The notes under the pieces: model-generated
Databases searched by the model: none
What the model saw: the letters and a program-made list of their open reading frames with translations, nothing else
Told to the model about the DNA's origin: nothing
Position numbers and translations under genes: made by a program
Assembly: GCF_004010325.2 (NCBI RefSeq)
Contig: NZ_SADR02000006.1
Coordinates: forward strand, 124,001-188,000
DNA length: 64,000 nucleotides
From: Mesorhizobium sp. M00.F.Ca.ET.216.01.1.1
GTDB lineage: Bacteria > Pseudomonadota > Alphaproteobacteria > Rhizobiales > Rhizobiaceae
Direction: 5' to 3'
Shown: in pieces, positions 25,569-35,350 of the stretch
Layout of the letters: each line of letters opens with the position of its first letter
Numbering within the stretch: position 1 is the first letter of the stretch

Positions 25569-26971
25569 AGATGCCGCAGACGATCGGCCTTGTCCATTTC
25601 ATCGGCATTGGCGGCATCGGCATGAGCGGCATAGCCGAGGTGCTGCACAATCTCGGCTACAAGGTACAAGGGTCCGACCAGGCCGACAGTGCCAATGTGC
25701 AACGGTTGCGCGACAAGGGCATCGAATGCTTTGTCGGCCATCGGGCTGACAATCTCGGTGATGCCGAGGTCGTGGTCGTGTCGACCGCGATCAAGAAATC
25801 CAATCCCGAACTGAAGGCGGCGCGGGAAAAACTGCTTCCGATCGTCCGTCGCGCCGAAATGCTGGCCGAACTGATGCGCTTTCGCCAGGCAGTGGCGATC
25901 GGCGGAACGCATGGCAAGACGACGACGACGTCGATGGTGGCGACGCTGCTCGAAGCCGGCGGGCTCGACCCGACCGTGATCAATGGCGGCATCATCAATG
26001 CCTATGGCACCAACGCCCGCATGGGCGACGGCGAATGGATGGTGGTCGAGGCCGACGAGAGCGACGGCACCTTCCTGAAGCTGCCGGCCGATATTGCCGT
26101 CGTCACCAATATCGATCCCGAGCACCTCGACCACTATGGCAGTTTCGACAAGGTGCGCGAGGCCTTTCGCCAGTTCGTCGAGAACGTGCCGTTTTACGGC
26201 TTCGGCGTGATGTGCACAGACCACCCGGAGGTGCAGGCACTGGTCGGCCGCATCGAGGACCGGCGCGTCATCACCTATGGCGAGAACGCCCAGGCGGACG
26301 TGCGCTTCACCAATCACCGCATGGCGGGTGCTACCTCGGAATTCGACGTTGTGATCCGCGACCGCAAGGGCGGCGGCCAGGCGACGATCGCCGGCCTGCG
26401 CCTGCCGATGCCGGGCCGCCACAACGTCGCCAATGCGACGGCAGCGATCGCGGTGGCGCATGAGCTCGGCCTTTCGGCCGAAGCGATCCGGAAGGGGCTA
26501 TCGTCCTTTGCCGGCGTCAAGCGGCGCTTCACCCATACCGGCTCGTGGAATGGCGTCGATGTGTTCGACGACTACGGTCATCATCCGGTCGAGATCACGG
26601 CGGTGCTGAAGGCGGCGCGCGATGCTACCAAGGGCCGTGTCATCGCCGTTGCCCAGCCGCATCGCTTCACCCGGCTGCATGACCTGTTCGATGAGTTTTC
26701 CGTCTGCTTCAACGATGCCGACACGGTGATGGTGGCGCCGGTCTATGCGGCAGGCGAAGAGCCGATCGACGGGGTGACGTCCGAGGCGCTGGTGTCGCGC
26801 ATCCGTGGCGGCGGCCATCGCGACGCGCGCTATATCGAAGGCCCCGCAGCAATCGCGCCGATCATACGCGATCTGGCGAAGCCCGGCGATTTCGTCGTCT
26901 TTCTCGGCGCCGGTAACATCAGCCAATGGGCCTACGCGCTGCCCAAGGATCTTGGCGGGGCCGTCTCATGA
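25565..26971 (+). CDS. murC: MurC, UDP-MurNAc:L-alanine ligase
   Basis: 468 residues. [14 protein letters not shown] near 13-26 is the UDP-binding end and [10 protein letters not shown] starts at residue 114. It adds the first amino acid, L-Ala. It overlaps murG upstream and murB downstream by ATGA. Confidence 0.97.
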   Translation: MKMPQTIGLVHFIGIGGIGMSGIAEVLHNLGYKVQGSDQADSANVQRLRDKGIECFVGHRADNLGDAEVVVVSTAIKKSNPELKAAREKLLPIVRRAEMLAELMRFRQAVAIGGTHGKTTTTSMVATLLEAGGLDPTVINGGIINAYGTNARMGDGEWMVVEADESDGTFLKLPADIAVVTNIDPEHLDHYGSFDKVREAFRQFVENVPFYGFGVMCTDHPEVQALVGRIEDRRVITYGENAQADVRFTNHRMAGATSEFDVVIRDRKGGGQATIAGLRLPMPGRHNVANATAAIAVAHELGLSAEAIRKGLSSFAGVKRRFTHTGSWNGVDVFDDYGHHPVEITAVLKAARDATKGRVIAVAQPHRFTRLHDLFDEFSVCFNDADTVMVAPVYAAGEEPIDGVTSEALVSRIRGGGHRDARYIEGPAAIAPIIRDLAKPGDFVVFLGAGNISQWAYALPKDLGGAVS

Positions 26972-27933
26972 TGCGCGGCCAGGCATTGATCGAGAAGCTC
27001 GGCGACCGGCTTGCCGGCCTGCGCGGACGCATCACGCCCAATGCCGAGATGGACAAGATCACCTGGTTCCGTGCCGGCGGGCTTGCAGACGCGTTGTTCC
27101 AGCCGGCGGACGAGAAAGATCTGGCTGCGTTCCTGAGGGCTGTGCCCGAAGAAGTACCGCTGACCGTCGTCGGCGTCGGCTCGAACCTTCTGGTGCGCGA
27201 CGGAGGCATTCCAGGCTTTGTCATCCGGCTTTCGGCCAAGGGCTTTGGCGAGGCCGAAGTCATTGCGCCGACCACGATCAGAGCAGGCGCTGCCACGCCC
27301 GACAAGCGCGTCGCGGCGGTTGCTTATGAGGCGGGCATCGGTGGCTTTCATTTCTACCATGGCATTCCAGGCGCCGTCGGCGGTGCGCTCAGGATGAATG
27401 CCGGCGCCAACGGCGTCGAGACGCGCGATCGGGTCGTCGAAGTGCGGGCGCTTGACCGCAAGGGCCACGTCCATACGCTGAGCAACGCCGAGATGAGCTA
27501 TGCCTACCGCCACTCGGCCGCGCCGTCAGCGCTGATCTTCACGTCGGCCGTGTTCGAGGGAACTTTGGAAGACAAGGCGACGATCAAGGCAGCAATGGAT
27601 GCGGTCCAGAACCACCGCGAAACCGTGCAGCCGATCCGCGAGAAGACCGGCGGCTCGACCTTCAAGAATCCCGAAGGCACATCCGCCTGGAAGGAGATCG
27701 ACAAGGCTGGCTGCCGCGGGCTGATGATCGGCGGCGCGCAGATGTCACCGATGCATTGCAACTTCATGATCAACACCGGAACCGCGACCGGCTACGATCT
27801 CGAATATCTCGGCGAAACGGTGCGCGCGCGTGTGCTCGAGGGATCGGGCATCCGGCTGCAGTGGGAGATCAAGCGCATCGGCGATTTCCGGCCGGGACAC
27901 GCCGTCCAGGAGTTCCTCGGACAGTTGCTCTAA
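26968..27933 (+). CDS. murB: MurB, UDP-N-acetylenolpyruvoylglucosamine reductase
   Basis: 321 residues, a FAD-dependent reductase that converts enolpyruvyl-UDP-GlcNAc to UDP-MurNAc. [13 protein letters not shown] and [18 protein letters not shown] bind FAD, and the C-terminal [12 protein letters not shown] carries the catalytic region. It is the last gene of the first dcw block; a 231-bp non-coding gap follows. Confidence 0.96.
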   Translation: MMRGQALIEKLGDRLAGLRGRITPNAEMDKITWFRAGGLADALFQPADEKDLAAFLRAVPEEVPLTVVGVGSNLLVRDGGIPGFVIRLSAKGFGEAEVIAPTTIRAGAATPDKRVAAVAYEAGIGGFHFYHGIPGAVGGALRMNAGANGVETRDRVVEVRALDRKGHVHTLSNAEMSYAYRHSAAPSALIFTSAVFEGTLEDKATIKAAMDAVQNHRETVQPIREKTGGSTFKNPEGTSAWKEIDKAGCRGLMIGGAQMSPMHCNFMINTGTATGYDLEYLGETVRARVLEGSGIRLQWEIKRIGDFRPGHAVQEFLGQLL

Positions 27934-28164
27934 AGACTCACAACACGCTTTTCGCCGTCGTTTTCGCGGAAAGTGAATCTCTCGGAATCGTAAGCACTTG
28001 CCAGCGAATCAACTCTCTGATTCTCTGCCCTGAAGCGTTTCCTGATTTGAGTCGTTTCGACGCGTCGCCCGCGTTTTCCGTCTGGGGGGCAACCTGCCGG
28101 GAGACTCGGACTCAATGTTGCGGAAATTTTGGTTGCGGGCCCGCCGTGAGAGGTATGACGGGAA
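27934..28164 (+). promoter_or_regulatory. GANTC-dense intergenic region before ddlB-ftsQAZ
   Basis: No gene is seen in these 231 bp. Eight GANTC sites lie at 27935, 27975, 27985, 28006, 28019, 28049, 28103 and 28109. GANTC is the target of the cell-cycle methyltransferase CcrM in Alphaproteobacteria. About one site per 300 bp would be expected at this base composition. This is the likely control region of the ddlB-ftsQ-ftsA unit. Confidence 0.7.
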
Positions 28165-29091
28165 ATGAAAAGTAAGCATGTGGCCGTCCTCTTGGGTGGA
28201 TTCTCGTCCGAGCGGCCCGTGTCTTTGTCCTCGGGGAAGGCCTGTGCCGATGAGCTCGAGAACGAAGGCTATCAGGTCACTCGCGTCGATGTTTCGCGTG
28301 ATGTCGGCTCCGTGCTTGCCGAACTCAGGCCCGACGTCGCCTTCAACGCGTTGCACGGCCCTTTCGGCGAGGATGGCACCATTCAGGGCATCCTCGAATA
28401 TCTTGCCATTCCCTACACCCATTCAGGCGTGCTGGCCTCGGCGCTTGCCATGAACAAGGAGCAAGCCAAGAAGATCGCCAAGGCTGTCGGCATCCCCGTT
28501 GCCGAATCGAAGGTGACCAACCGCTTCGCCATCAAGAGCAAGCATCCGATGAAGCCGCCTTATGTGGTTAAGCCGGTCAACGAAGGTTCGAGCTTCGGCG
28601 TCGTCATTGTCCACGAAGGTCAGTCGCATCCGCCGCAGGTTATCGGCTCGTCCGAATGGAAATACGGCGATACTGTGATGGTGGAGCGCTACATCCACGG
28701 GCGGGAATTGACCTGTGCGGTGATGGGCGATGTGGCGCTCGGTGTCTGTGAGATCATCCCGACCGGGCACTCCTTCTACGACTACGATTCAAAATACGTC
28801 GCGGGCGGATCAAAACACGAATGCCCCGCAAAAATTTCACCGAATATTTACCAAAAAATACAGACACTGGCACTCAAGGCTCACCAAGCTATCGGTTGCC
28901 GGGGCGTCTCCCGGTCGGACTTCCGTTATGACGACCGTCACTCCGAGAACGGCGAGGTTGTCTGGCTCGAGGTCAATACCCAGCCGGGCATGACGCCGAC
29001 GTCTCTAGTGCCCGAAATCGCCGCGCAAGCGGGGCATTCGTTCGGCGATTTGTTGAGTTGGATGGTGGAGGACGCTTCGTGTCTGCGTTGA
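28165..29091 (+). CDS. ddlB: D-alanine--D-alanine ligase
   Basis: 308 residues of the ATP-grasp fold. [10 protein letters not shown] (near 57) and [14 protein letters not shown] (near 133) bind substrate and ATP, and [16 protein letters not shown] ends the active site. It makes the D-Ala-D-Ala used by MurF. A 34-bp AT-rich patch (28829-28862) lies inside an otherwise GC-rich gene. The ftsQ start is inside its 3' end. Confidence 0.96.
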   Translation: MKSKHVAVLLGGFSSERPVSLSSGKACADELENEGYQVTRVDVSRDVGSVLAELRPDVAFNALHGPFGEDGTIQGILEYLAIPYTHSGVLASALAMNKEQAKKIAKAVGIPVAESKVTNRFAIKSKHPMKPPYVVKPVNEGSSFGVVIVHEGQSHPPQVIGSSEWKYGDTVMVERYIHGRELTCAVMGDVALGVCEIIPTGHSFYDYDSKYVAGGSKHECPAKISPNIYQKIQTLALKAHQAIGCRGVSRSDFRYDDRHSENGEVVWLEVNTQPGMTPTSLVPEIAAQAGHSFGDLLSWMVEDASCLR

Positions 29092-30020
29092 AGTGGGGAC
29101 AGGGGAAGGGGAGGAGCGCGGCCGGTTCGACGCTGTTCGGCATGCCGCTGTCTTTCGACCATTTCGTGCTGCCGCGCCTGCTTCGCCGCCCAGTGCGCGT
29201 GCTGGCGCGCCTTAGCGACGGTGAATTCACCGCGCCGCCTTTCTCTGCGGCAATCCTTTCTGCCGTACTCATCGCGTCAGGCAGCGTCTACGGTGCCTAC
29301 CTTGGTGGGCATGTCGACAGCATCGTTCAGAGCATCACCGCCCGTACCGGTTTCGCAGTCGATCAGATCAAGGTCGTCGGTAATCGTGAGACATCCGAGA
29401 TCGACATCCTGGACAGGTTGGAACTCGACGGCTGGACGTCGCTGATCGGCTTCGATGCCGAAGCGGCGCGCGAGCGGATCACGACGCTGCCCTGGGTTGA
29501 GGCGGCGGCGGTGCGCAAGGTCTATCCGCATACGCTCGAGGTGCGCATCGAGGAACGCGAACCATTCGCGCTCTGGCAGCAGGGCAATACGCTTTCCGTC
29601 ATCGAGCGGTCCGGCGCCGTGATCGCGCCGTTCTCCGGCGGCAAACAGGCGTTGCTGCCGCTGATCATCGGCACCGGCGCGCCGGCAAAAGCGCCGGAGT
29701 TCCTGGCCAAGATCAAGAACTATCCCGAGCTTGCCGCGCGCACCAAAGGTTACATCCGCGTCGGCGAGCGGCGTTGGGACCTGAAGCTTGAAAACGGCAT
29801 AACGGTCAAGTTTCCCGAGGATGGCGAGGATCAGGCGATCGCCGATCTCGCCAGGATGGACCGCGACAACGGGCTTTTGACGCGCGACATCGCAGCCGTC
29901 GACATGCGCCTGTCGGACCGGTTGGTCGTCCAACTGACGCCGGAAGCAGCGACGCAGCGCGAAGCCGCGCTCAATGAAAAGCCAAAGAGCCTCAAGCGCA
30001 AGCCGGAGACCAAGATATGA
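29079..30020 (+). CDS. ftsQ: FtsQ, divisome scaffold with POTRA domain
   Basis: 313 residues from a GTG start preceded by GGAGG at 7 bp, inside ddlB. A basic cytoplasmic part is followed by one membrane segment (about 56-76), a POTRA domain (about 93-163; [14 protein letters not shown]) and the beta domain. It links FtsL and downstream synthases to the Z ring. The start overlaps ddlB by 13 bp. Confidence 0.94.
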   Translation: MSALKWGQGKGRSAAGSTLFGMPLSFDHFVLPRLLRRPVRVLARLSDGEFTAPPFSAAILSAVLIASGSVYGAYLGGHVDSIVQSITARTGFAVDQIKVVGNRETSEIDILDRLELDGWTSLIGFDAEAARERITTLPWVEAAAVRKVYPHTLEVRIEEREPFALWQQGNTLSVIERSGAVIAPFSGGKQALLPLIIGTGAPAKAPEFLAKIKNYPELAARTKGYIRVGERRWDLKLENGITVKFPEDGEDQAIADLARMDRDNGLLTRDIAAVDMRLSDRLVVQLTPEAATQREAALNEKPKSLKRKPETKI

Positions 30021-31324
30021 GCTGGCTCGGCGGTAACAGCGATGCCTCTTCGCGCCGGTCCGGCACCCTGACGGTGCTGGACGTCGGTTCCAGCAAGGTC
30101 TGCTGCGTGGTGGCGAAGCTGAAGCCGCGCGATGACGGCAAGCTGCTGCGCGGGCGTTCGCATCGTATCCAGGTGATCGGCATCGGTCATCAGAAATCAC
30201 AAGGCGTGAAGTCGGGCGTCGTCATCGACCTCGACCGGGCCGAGCACGCCATCCGCCTTGCCGTCGACGCCGCGGAGCGCATGGCGGGGCTGACCGTCGA
30301 TTCTCTCATCGTCAACATGACGGCCGGCCGGCTGAAGAGCGAAAGCTTTTCGGCCACCATCAACCTCGGCGGCCATGAAGCCGATGAAGCCGACGTCAAG
30401 CGCGTGCTTGCCGCTGGCGCCAAGCAGGCGCTCAAGGCAGAGCGCGACGTGATCCACTCGCTGCCTGTCGGCTTTTCGCTGGATGCCGAGCGCGGCGTGC
30501 GCGATCCGCGCGGCATGGTCGGCGACACGCTCGGCGTCGACATGCATGTGCTGACCGGTGATGCAGCACCCCTGCGCAACCTGGAGCTCTGCATCAACCG
30601 CTCGCATCTGTCGGTCGAGCGCATGGTGGCGACGCCCTATGCCAGCGGGCTTGCCGCACTAGTCGACGACGAGCTCGAAATGGGTGCGGCCTGTATCGAC
30701 ATGGGCGGCGGCACCACGACGATCTCGGTGTTTTCGGAAGGCAAATTCGTCCATGCCGACGCCATCGCCATCGGCGGCAATCATGTCACGATGGACATGG
30801 CCAAGGGCCTGTCGACCTCGCTCGATGCTGCAGAAAGGCTGAAGGTGATGCATGGTTCGGCGCTGCCCGGCAGTGCCGACGACCGCGATCTGGTTTCGAT
30901 CCAGCCGATCGGCGAGGATGGCGATGTGCCGCTGCAGATACCGCGCTCGGTGATGACGCGCATCATCCGCGCCCGTATCGACGAAACGCTGGAACTGTTG
31001 CGCGACCGGCTGAACAAGTCCGGTTACGGCAATGCCGTCGGCAAACGCGTCGTGCTCACCGGTGGCGCCAGCCAGCTTTCTGGCCTACCGGAGGCGGCCC
31101 GCCGCATTCTAGGACGCAACGTGCGCATCGGCCGCCCGCTCGGCGTGGCGGGCCTGCCCGAAGCGGCCAAGGGACCGGCTTTCTCGACGTCGGTCGGACT
31201 TCTGATCTATCCGCAGATGGCGAGCTTCGAGAGCCATCCGGCGAAGGGAATTTCCGGTCTCAGGATGACCGGGACCGGCGGGAAACTGCATCGAATGAGT
31301 CAGTGGTTGAGAGACAGTTTTTAA
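30017..31324 (+). CDS. ftsA: FtsA, actin-like membrane tether of FtsZ
   Basis: 435 residues. The actin-fold motifs are VLDVGSSKVC near the N-terminus, IDMGGGTTTISVF (near 226) and VLTGGASQLSG (near 345). The C-terminal amphipathic end is MSQWLRDSF, as expected for membrane binding. It overlaps ftsQ by ATGA and lies 67 bp before ftsZ. Confidence 0.96.
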   Translation: MSWLGGNSDASSRRSGTLTVLDVGSSKVCCVVAKLKPRDDGKLLRGRSHRIQVIGIGHQKSQGVKSGVVIDLDRAEHAIRLAVDAAERMAGLTVDSLIVNMTAGRLKSESFSATINLGGHEADEADVKRVLAAGAKQALKAERDVIHSLPVGFSLDAERGVRDPRGMVGDTLGVDMHVLTGDAAPLRNLELCINRSHLSVERMVATPYASGLAALVDDELEMGAACIDMGGGTTTISVFSEGKFVHADAIAIGGNHVTMDMAKGLSTSLDAAERLKVMHGSALPGSADDRDLVSIQPIGEDGDVPLQIPRSVMTRIIRARIDETLELLRDRLNKSGYGNAVGKRVVLTGGASQLSGLPEAARRILGRNVRIGRPLGVAGLPEAAKGPAFSTSVGLLIYPQMASFESHPAKGISGLRMTGTGGKLHRMSQWLRDSF

Positions 31325-31391
31325 ATTGACGGGGACAGCCCCATAGGCGGCCGCGGCGGCGAAGCGGCGGGAAAGGCAAAGGACGGAGACA

Positions 31392-33044
31392 ATGACCATC
31401 AATCTGCAAAAGCCGGACATCACCGAGCTCAAGCCACGCATCACCGTGTTCGGTGTCGGCGGCGGCGGCGGCAATGCCGTCAACAACATGATCACCGCCG
31501 GTTTGCGCGGCGTCGAGTTTGTGGTGGCCAACACCGACGCGCAGGCGCTGACGATGTCGAAGGCCGAGCGGCTGATCCAGCTTGGCGCGCATGTCACCGA
31601 GGGCCTGGGTGCGGGATCGCAGCCGGAAGTCGGGCGCGCGGCGGCGGAAGAATGCATCGATGAAATCATCGATCATCTCTCCAACACCCACATGTGTTTT
31701 GTCACCGCCGGCATGGGCGGCGGCACCGGCACGGGTGCCGCTCCGGTTGTCGCACGTGCTGCCCGCGAAAAGGGCATCCTCACTGTCGGTGTCGTCACCA
31801 AGCCGTTCCATTTCGAAGGGCAGCGCCGCATGAAGACGGCCGACATGGGCATCGAGGAACTGCAGAAGTGCGTCGATACCCTCATCGTCATCCCCAACCA
31901 GAACCTGTTCCGGCTGGCGAATGACAAGACCACCTTCGCCGACGCCTTCGCCATGGCCGACCAGGTGCTCTACTCAGGCGTCGCCTGCATTACCGACCTG
32001 ATGGTCAAGGAAGGCCTGATCAACCTCGACTTCGCCGATGTCCGCTCGGTCATGCGTGAAATGGGCAAGGCGATGATGGGCACAGGCGAGGCATCCGGGG
32101 AGGGCCGTGCCATGGCCGCCGCCGAGGCCGCGATCGCCAACCCGCTGCTCGACGAGACCTCGATGAAGGGCGCCAAGGGCCTGCTGATCTCGATCACCGG
32201 TGGCCGCGACCTGACCCTGTTCGAGGTCGACGAGGCTGCGACCCGCATTCGCGAAGAGGTCGATCAGGATGCCAATATCATTCTCGGCGCCACGTTCGAT
32301 GAAGAACTGGAAGGCGTGATCCGCGTCTCGGTGGTCGCCACCGGCATCGACAAGTCGGCGGCCGAAATCGCCGCTGCGCCGATCGCCATTCGCGCCGCGC
32401 CGCAAAAGCCGGTCAGCCGCCCGGCCGCTCCCGTCACGGAAAGCCGTCCGGCGCCTGTCCAGCAGCCGGCTTACGAGCCGCGCGCCGCCGACCCCGTCGC
32501 CGAGGCCATCCAGCTTGCCGAGGCGAATGCGGCGGCGATGGCGCAAGCCCGCCCGGCCCCGGCTGCCCACGCAGAAGAGTTTCGTCCGCAAAGCAAGATC
32601 TTCCAGGCACCGCCGGCACAGCCGCAGCCGATGGTGCAGCAGGCGACGCAGCCCGCTCCGCAACGTGAAATGCCGGCTGCCGCAGCACCCCAGCGCATGC
32701 CGCGCGTTGAGGATTTTCCGCCGGTGGTCAAAGCCGAGGTGGAAGCCAAGAGCCGCCCGGCCGATCATGAGAACAGCGGACCGATGGGCCTGATCAAGCG
32801 CCTGACGAGCGGGCTGACCCGCCGCGAAGAGGAGCCTGCCCGACTGCAGCCGGCACAGCCGCGCGAGCCGAAACTGCGCCAGGCGGCTCCGGAAGTGCGC
32901 CGCCTCGCCAGCCAGGATCCGCAGCTTTACGCGCCGCGTCGCGGCCAGTTGGACGACCAGGGCCGCCTGACGCCGCAGAGCCGTGCGATTCAAGAAGACG
33001 ATCAGCTGGAGATTCCGGCGTTCCTGCGCCGCCAGGCCAATTGA
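31392..33044 (+). CDS. ftsZ: FtsZ, tubulin-like division GTPase
   Basis: 550 residues. The globular GTPase has [15 protein letters not shown] (near 17-31), GGGTGTG (109-115) and the NxxFAD region [12 protein letters not shown] Pro/Ala/Gln-rich linker of about 200 residues (340-535) is long compared with E. coli and typical of Rhizobiales. The C-terminal peptide [10 protein letters not shown] binds FtsA. GGACGGAG lies upstream of the ATG. Confidence 0.98.
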   Translation: MTINLQKPDITELKPRITVFGVGGGGGNAVNNMITAGLRGVEFVVANTDAQALTMSKAERLIQLGAHVTEGLGAGSQPEVGRAAAEECIDEIIDHLSNTHMCFVTAGMGGGTGTGAAPVVARAAREKGILTVGVVTKPFHFEGQRRMKTADMGIEELQKCVDTLIVIPNQNLFRLANDKTTFADAFAMADQVLYSGVACITDLMVKEGLINLDFADVRSVMREMGKAMMGTGEASGEGRAMAAAEAAIANPLLDETSMKGAKGLLISITGGRDLTLFEVDEAATRIREEVDQDANIILGATFDEELEGVIRVSVVATGIDKSAAEIAAAPIAIRAAPQKPVSRPAAPVTESRPAPVQQPAYEPRAADPVAEAIQLAEANAAAMAQARPAPAAHAEEFRPQSKIFQAPPAQPQPMVQQATQPAPQREMPAAAAPQRMPRVEDFPPVVKAEVEAKSRPADHENSGPMGLIKRLTSGLTRREEEPARLQPAQPREPKLRQAAPEVRRLASQDPQLYAPRRGQLDDQGRLTPQSRAIQEDDQLEIPAFLRRQAN

Positions 33045-33045
33045 C

Positions 33046-33103
33046 TTGTTAACGGTTCGTAACAGTTGTTAACAGGCAGACGAGAGATCGTCTGCTTGTT
33101 AAC
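33046..33103 (+). promoter_or_regulatory. Three TTGTTAAC repeats and a 16-bp inverted repeat after ftsZ
   Basis: TTGTTAAC occurs at 33046-33053, 33066-33073 and 33096-33103. The arms 33068-33083 and 33088-33103 pair with one mismatch around a GAGA loop, with perfect inner stem GCAGACGA/TCGTCTGC. It may terminate ftsZ transcripts or bind a regulator of lpxC. There is no T run after the stem. Confidence 0.55.
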
Positions 33104-33320
33104 GCTGAAAGTCATTTTAAAACAAAGCCCTATCAAGCCTTATCCATCCCGGTCGCGGTTACAGGAAGTAAGAAACCGTGATTTGGAGTCTCCCTGCCGG
33201 ACCACTATCTTCGCCCGAGCAATTTCGGTTTGCTGGGATTCGGGGAGTAGCCCTGCCTGCCGATAAATCAAGAGCCGCGCCCTTTGGGGTTGATGAAGCG
33301 GACGCTGGCGGTATGGGCTT

Positions 33321-34268
33321 ATGGGGTTTTTTTTGCACGACTATCAGACGACACTTAAATCGCGTGCGACGCTGACCGGTACCGGCGTTCACAGCGGCAA
33401 GCCCGTTACAGTTCATTTCCTGCCTGCTGACGCGGATACGGGCGTCGTCTTTCAGCTTTCGAATGGAACCGAGAGCCGCGAATTCCGCGCACTCGTTTCG
33501 GAAGTCGGCGCTACAGATCTCTGCACCATGCTCGGCGATCCGGCAGGCGGACATATCGCCACCGTCGAACATCTGATGGCGACGCTTTTCGGGCTTGGCA
33601 TCGACAACATCGTCATCGAGATCGATGGCCATGAGGTTCCGATCCTTGACGGCAGCGCCGTGCCGTTTGTTGAGGCGATCGACCAGGCGGGCATCGATAC
33701 ATTGCCGGTCAAGCGCCGCTATATCCGCATAGTCAAGCCGGTCCGTATTGAGAGCGGCGCCTCCTGGGCTGAATTCAGGCCCTATGGCGGCACGCGCTTT
33801 GAGGTCGAGATCGATTTCGAAAGCCCCGCGATCGGCCGTCAGCTCTTTGCGTCCGACATCAATGCCGACATTTTCCGCCGCGATATCGCGCGGGCCCGCA
33901 CCTTCGGTTTCATGAAGGACGTCGAGCGGTTGTGGGCAGCCGGCTATGCGCTCGGCTCGTCGCTGGAAAACTCCCTGGTGATCGGCGACGACAACCGCGT
34001 GATCAACATGGGCGGCCTGCGCTATCCCAATGAATTCGCCCGCCACAAGACGATGGATGCCATGGGCGACCTGGCGCTGGCCGGTGCAAGGTTCATCGGC
34101 TGCTTCCGTTCCTATCGTGGTGGCCACAGGCTGAACGCAGCAGCGTTGCGCCGTCTTTTGTCGGACCGTTCGGCGTTCGAAATCGTCGAGACGACACGCC
34201 GCGAGCGCGGCCGGACCGCCGAGATGAGCGCCGTAAACGCGCCCCTCTACGCACCCTGGATGGTTTGA
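33321..34268 (+). CDS. lpxC: LpxC, UDP-3-O-acyl-GlcNAc deacetylase
   Basis: 315 residues. It performs the committed step of lipid A synthesis. The zinc-binding TVEHLMA has His84, and LRYPNEFARHKTMDAMGDLAL supplies the other ligands. FRSYRGGH near the end matches the catalytic His region. The assigned start is followed at once by a run of eight Ts (33327-33334), an RNA polymerase slippage-prone tract. The 276-bp gap upstream holds the TTGTTAAC repeats but no gene. Confidence 0.95.
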   Translation: MGFFLHDYQTTLKSRATLTGTGVHSGKPVTVHFLPADADTGVVFQLSNGTESREFRALVSEVGATDLCTMLGDPAGGHIATVEHLMATLFGLGIDNIVIEIDGHEVPILDGSAVPFVEAIDQAGIDTLPVKRRYIRIVKPVRIESGASWAEFRPYGGTRFEVEIDFESPAIGRQLFASDINADIFRRDIARARTFGFMKDVERLWAAGYALGSSLENSLVIGDDNRVINMGGLRYPNEFARHKTMDAMGDLALAGARFIGCFRSYRGGHRLNAAALRRLLSDRSAFEIVETTRRERGRTAEMSAVNAPLYAPWMV

Positions 34269-34335
34269 TTCTTAACCATTTTCTGCCTTTTGTAGTGGCT
34301 GACCGGTGTTGCATGAATGCATCACCAGCAGGTGA

Positions 34336-34385
34336 AATCGCACATGCGTCGACGCCGCGCCAAACCGCCACAAAAATGTGCGATT
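34336..34385. other. Perfect 10-bp inverted repeat upstream of bamD
   Basis: AATCGCACAT (34336-34345) pairs with ATGTGCGATT (34376-34385), 30 nt apart. A CtrA-like half site TTAACCAT lies at 34272-34279 in the same 205-bp gap. Role unknown. Confidence 0.4.
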
Positions 34386-34473
34386 GGCCGGAGATAGCGT
34401 TGCCGGGCAAGGCGGTTATGGTTTATGGCTGCTGCCCACGACTGAAATGACGCCGAAAGGGCGGAATCCAATC

Positions 34474-35343
34474 ATGTTCTTCAAGCGAGTTGGTCAATCG
34501 AAAGCGCCGCAAATGGCTGTTTTCCTGGCGCTTTCAGTGATTGTTCCATCGCTATTCCTGTCGGCCTGCATGTCGTCCGAGAAAGATGTCGATCTGTCGA
34601 CCTATGTCGACCAGACCGAACCAGCCGACGTTCTATACAACCAGGGCCTAGCCAATCTGAACGCCGGACGCCTGCAAGAGGCGAGCCGCAAGTTCGACGC
34701 CGTCGATCGCCAGCACCCCTATTCGGAATTCGCCCGCAAATCGATGGTGATGGGCGCCTTTGCCGACTACCGCCAGGGCAGCTATGAGGAGGCGATCAGT
34801 TCGGCCAAGCGCTATCTCACGCTCTATCCGTCGACGGACGACGCAGCCTATGCCCAATACATCATCGGGCTGAGCTACTACCGGCAGATCAAGGACGTCA
34901 CCCAGGACCAGAAGGAGGCGCGTCTCACCGTGCAGACGATGCAGGATCTGGTGACGCGCTGGCCTACGTCCGAATATGTCGACGACGCCAAGGAAAAGAT
35001 ACGCTTCGCCAACGACCAGTTGGCCGGCAAAGAGATGCAGATCGGCCGCTACTATCTCGAGCGCCGCGAATACATCGCCGCCGTCAAACGGTTCCGCAAT
35101 GTGGTGGAAAACTATTCCAATACACGCCATGTCGAGGAGGCGCTGGCGCGTCTCACCGAAAGCTACTATGCGATGGGGCTGACCTCGGAAGCGCAAACCG
35201 CGGCGGCCGTGCTCGGCACCAACTATCCAGACAGCCAGTGGTACAAGGATTCCTACAAGCTCCTGCAGAGTGGTGGGCTCGAGCCGCGCGAGAATGCCGG
35301 GTCGTGGATCTCCAAGGCCGGGAAGCTGATCACCGGCGCCTGA
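34474..35343 (+). CDS. bamD: BamD (ComL), outer-membrane assembly lipoprotein
   Basis: 289 residues. A signal peptide ends in the lipobox LSAC (Cys32), followed by five TPR-like helical repeats from about residue 50 ([16 protein letters not shown]). BamD is part of the BAM complex that inserts beta-barrel proteins. The start MFFKRVG was preferred to a Met nine codons earlier because GGGCGGA precedes it. Confidence 0.93.
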   Translation: MFFKRVGQSKAPQMAVFLALSVIVPSLFLSACMSSEKDVDLSTYVDQTEPADVLYNQGLANLNAGRLQEASRKFDAVDRQHPYSEFARKSMVMGAFADYRQGSYEEAISSAKRYLTLYPSTDDAAYAQYIIGLSYYRQIKDVTQDQKEARLTVQTMQDLVTRWPTSEYVDDAKEKIRFANDQLAGKEMQIGRYYLERREYIAAVKRFRNVVENYSNTRHVEEALARLTESYYAMGLTSEAQTAAAVLGTNYPDSQWYKDSYKLLQSGGLEPRENAGSWISKAGKLITGA

Positions 35344-35350
35344 AGCCCTC

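Noticed and set aside
33046..33073. Full CtrA site TTAA-N7-TTAA after ftsZ
   Set aside because: The repeats are spaced so that no pair has the required 7-bp spacer; only half sites are present.
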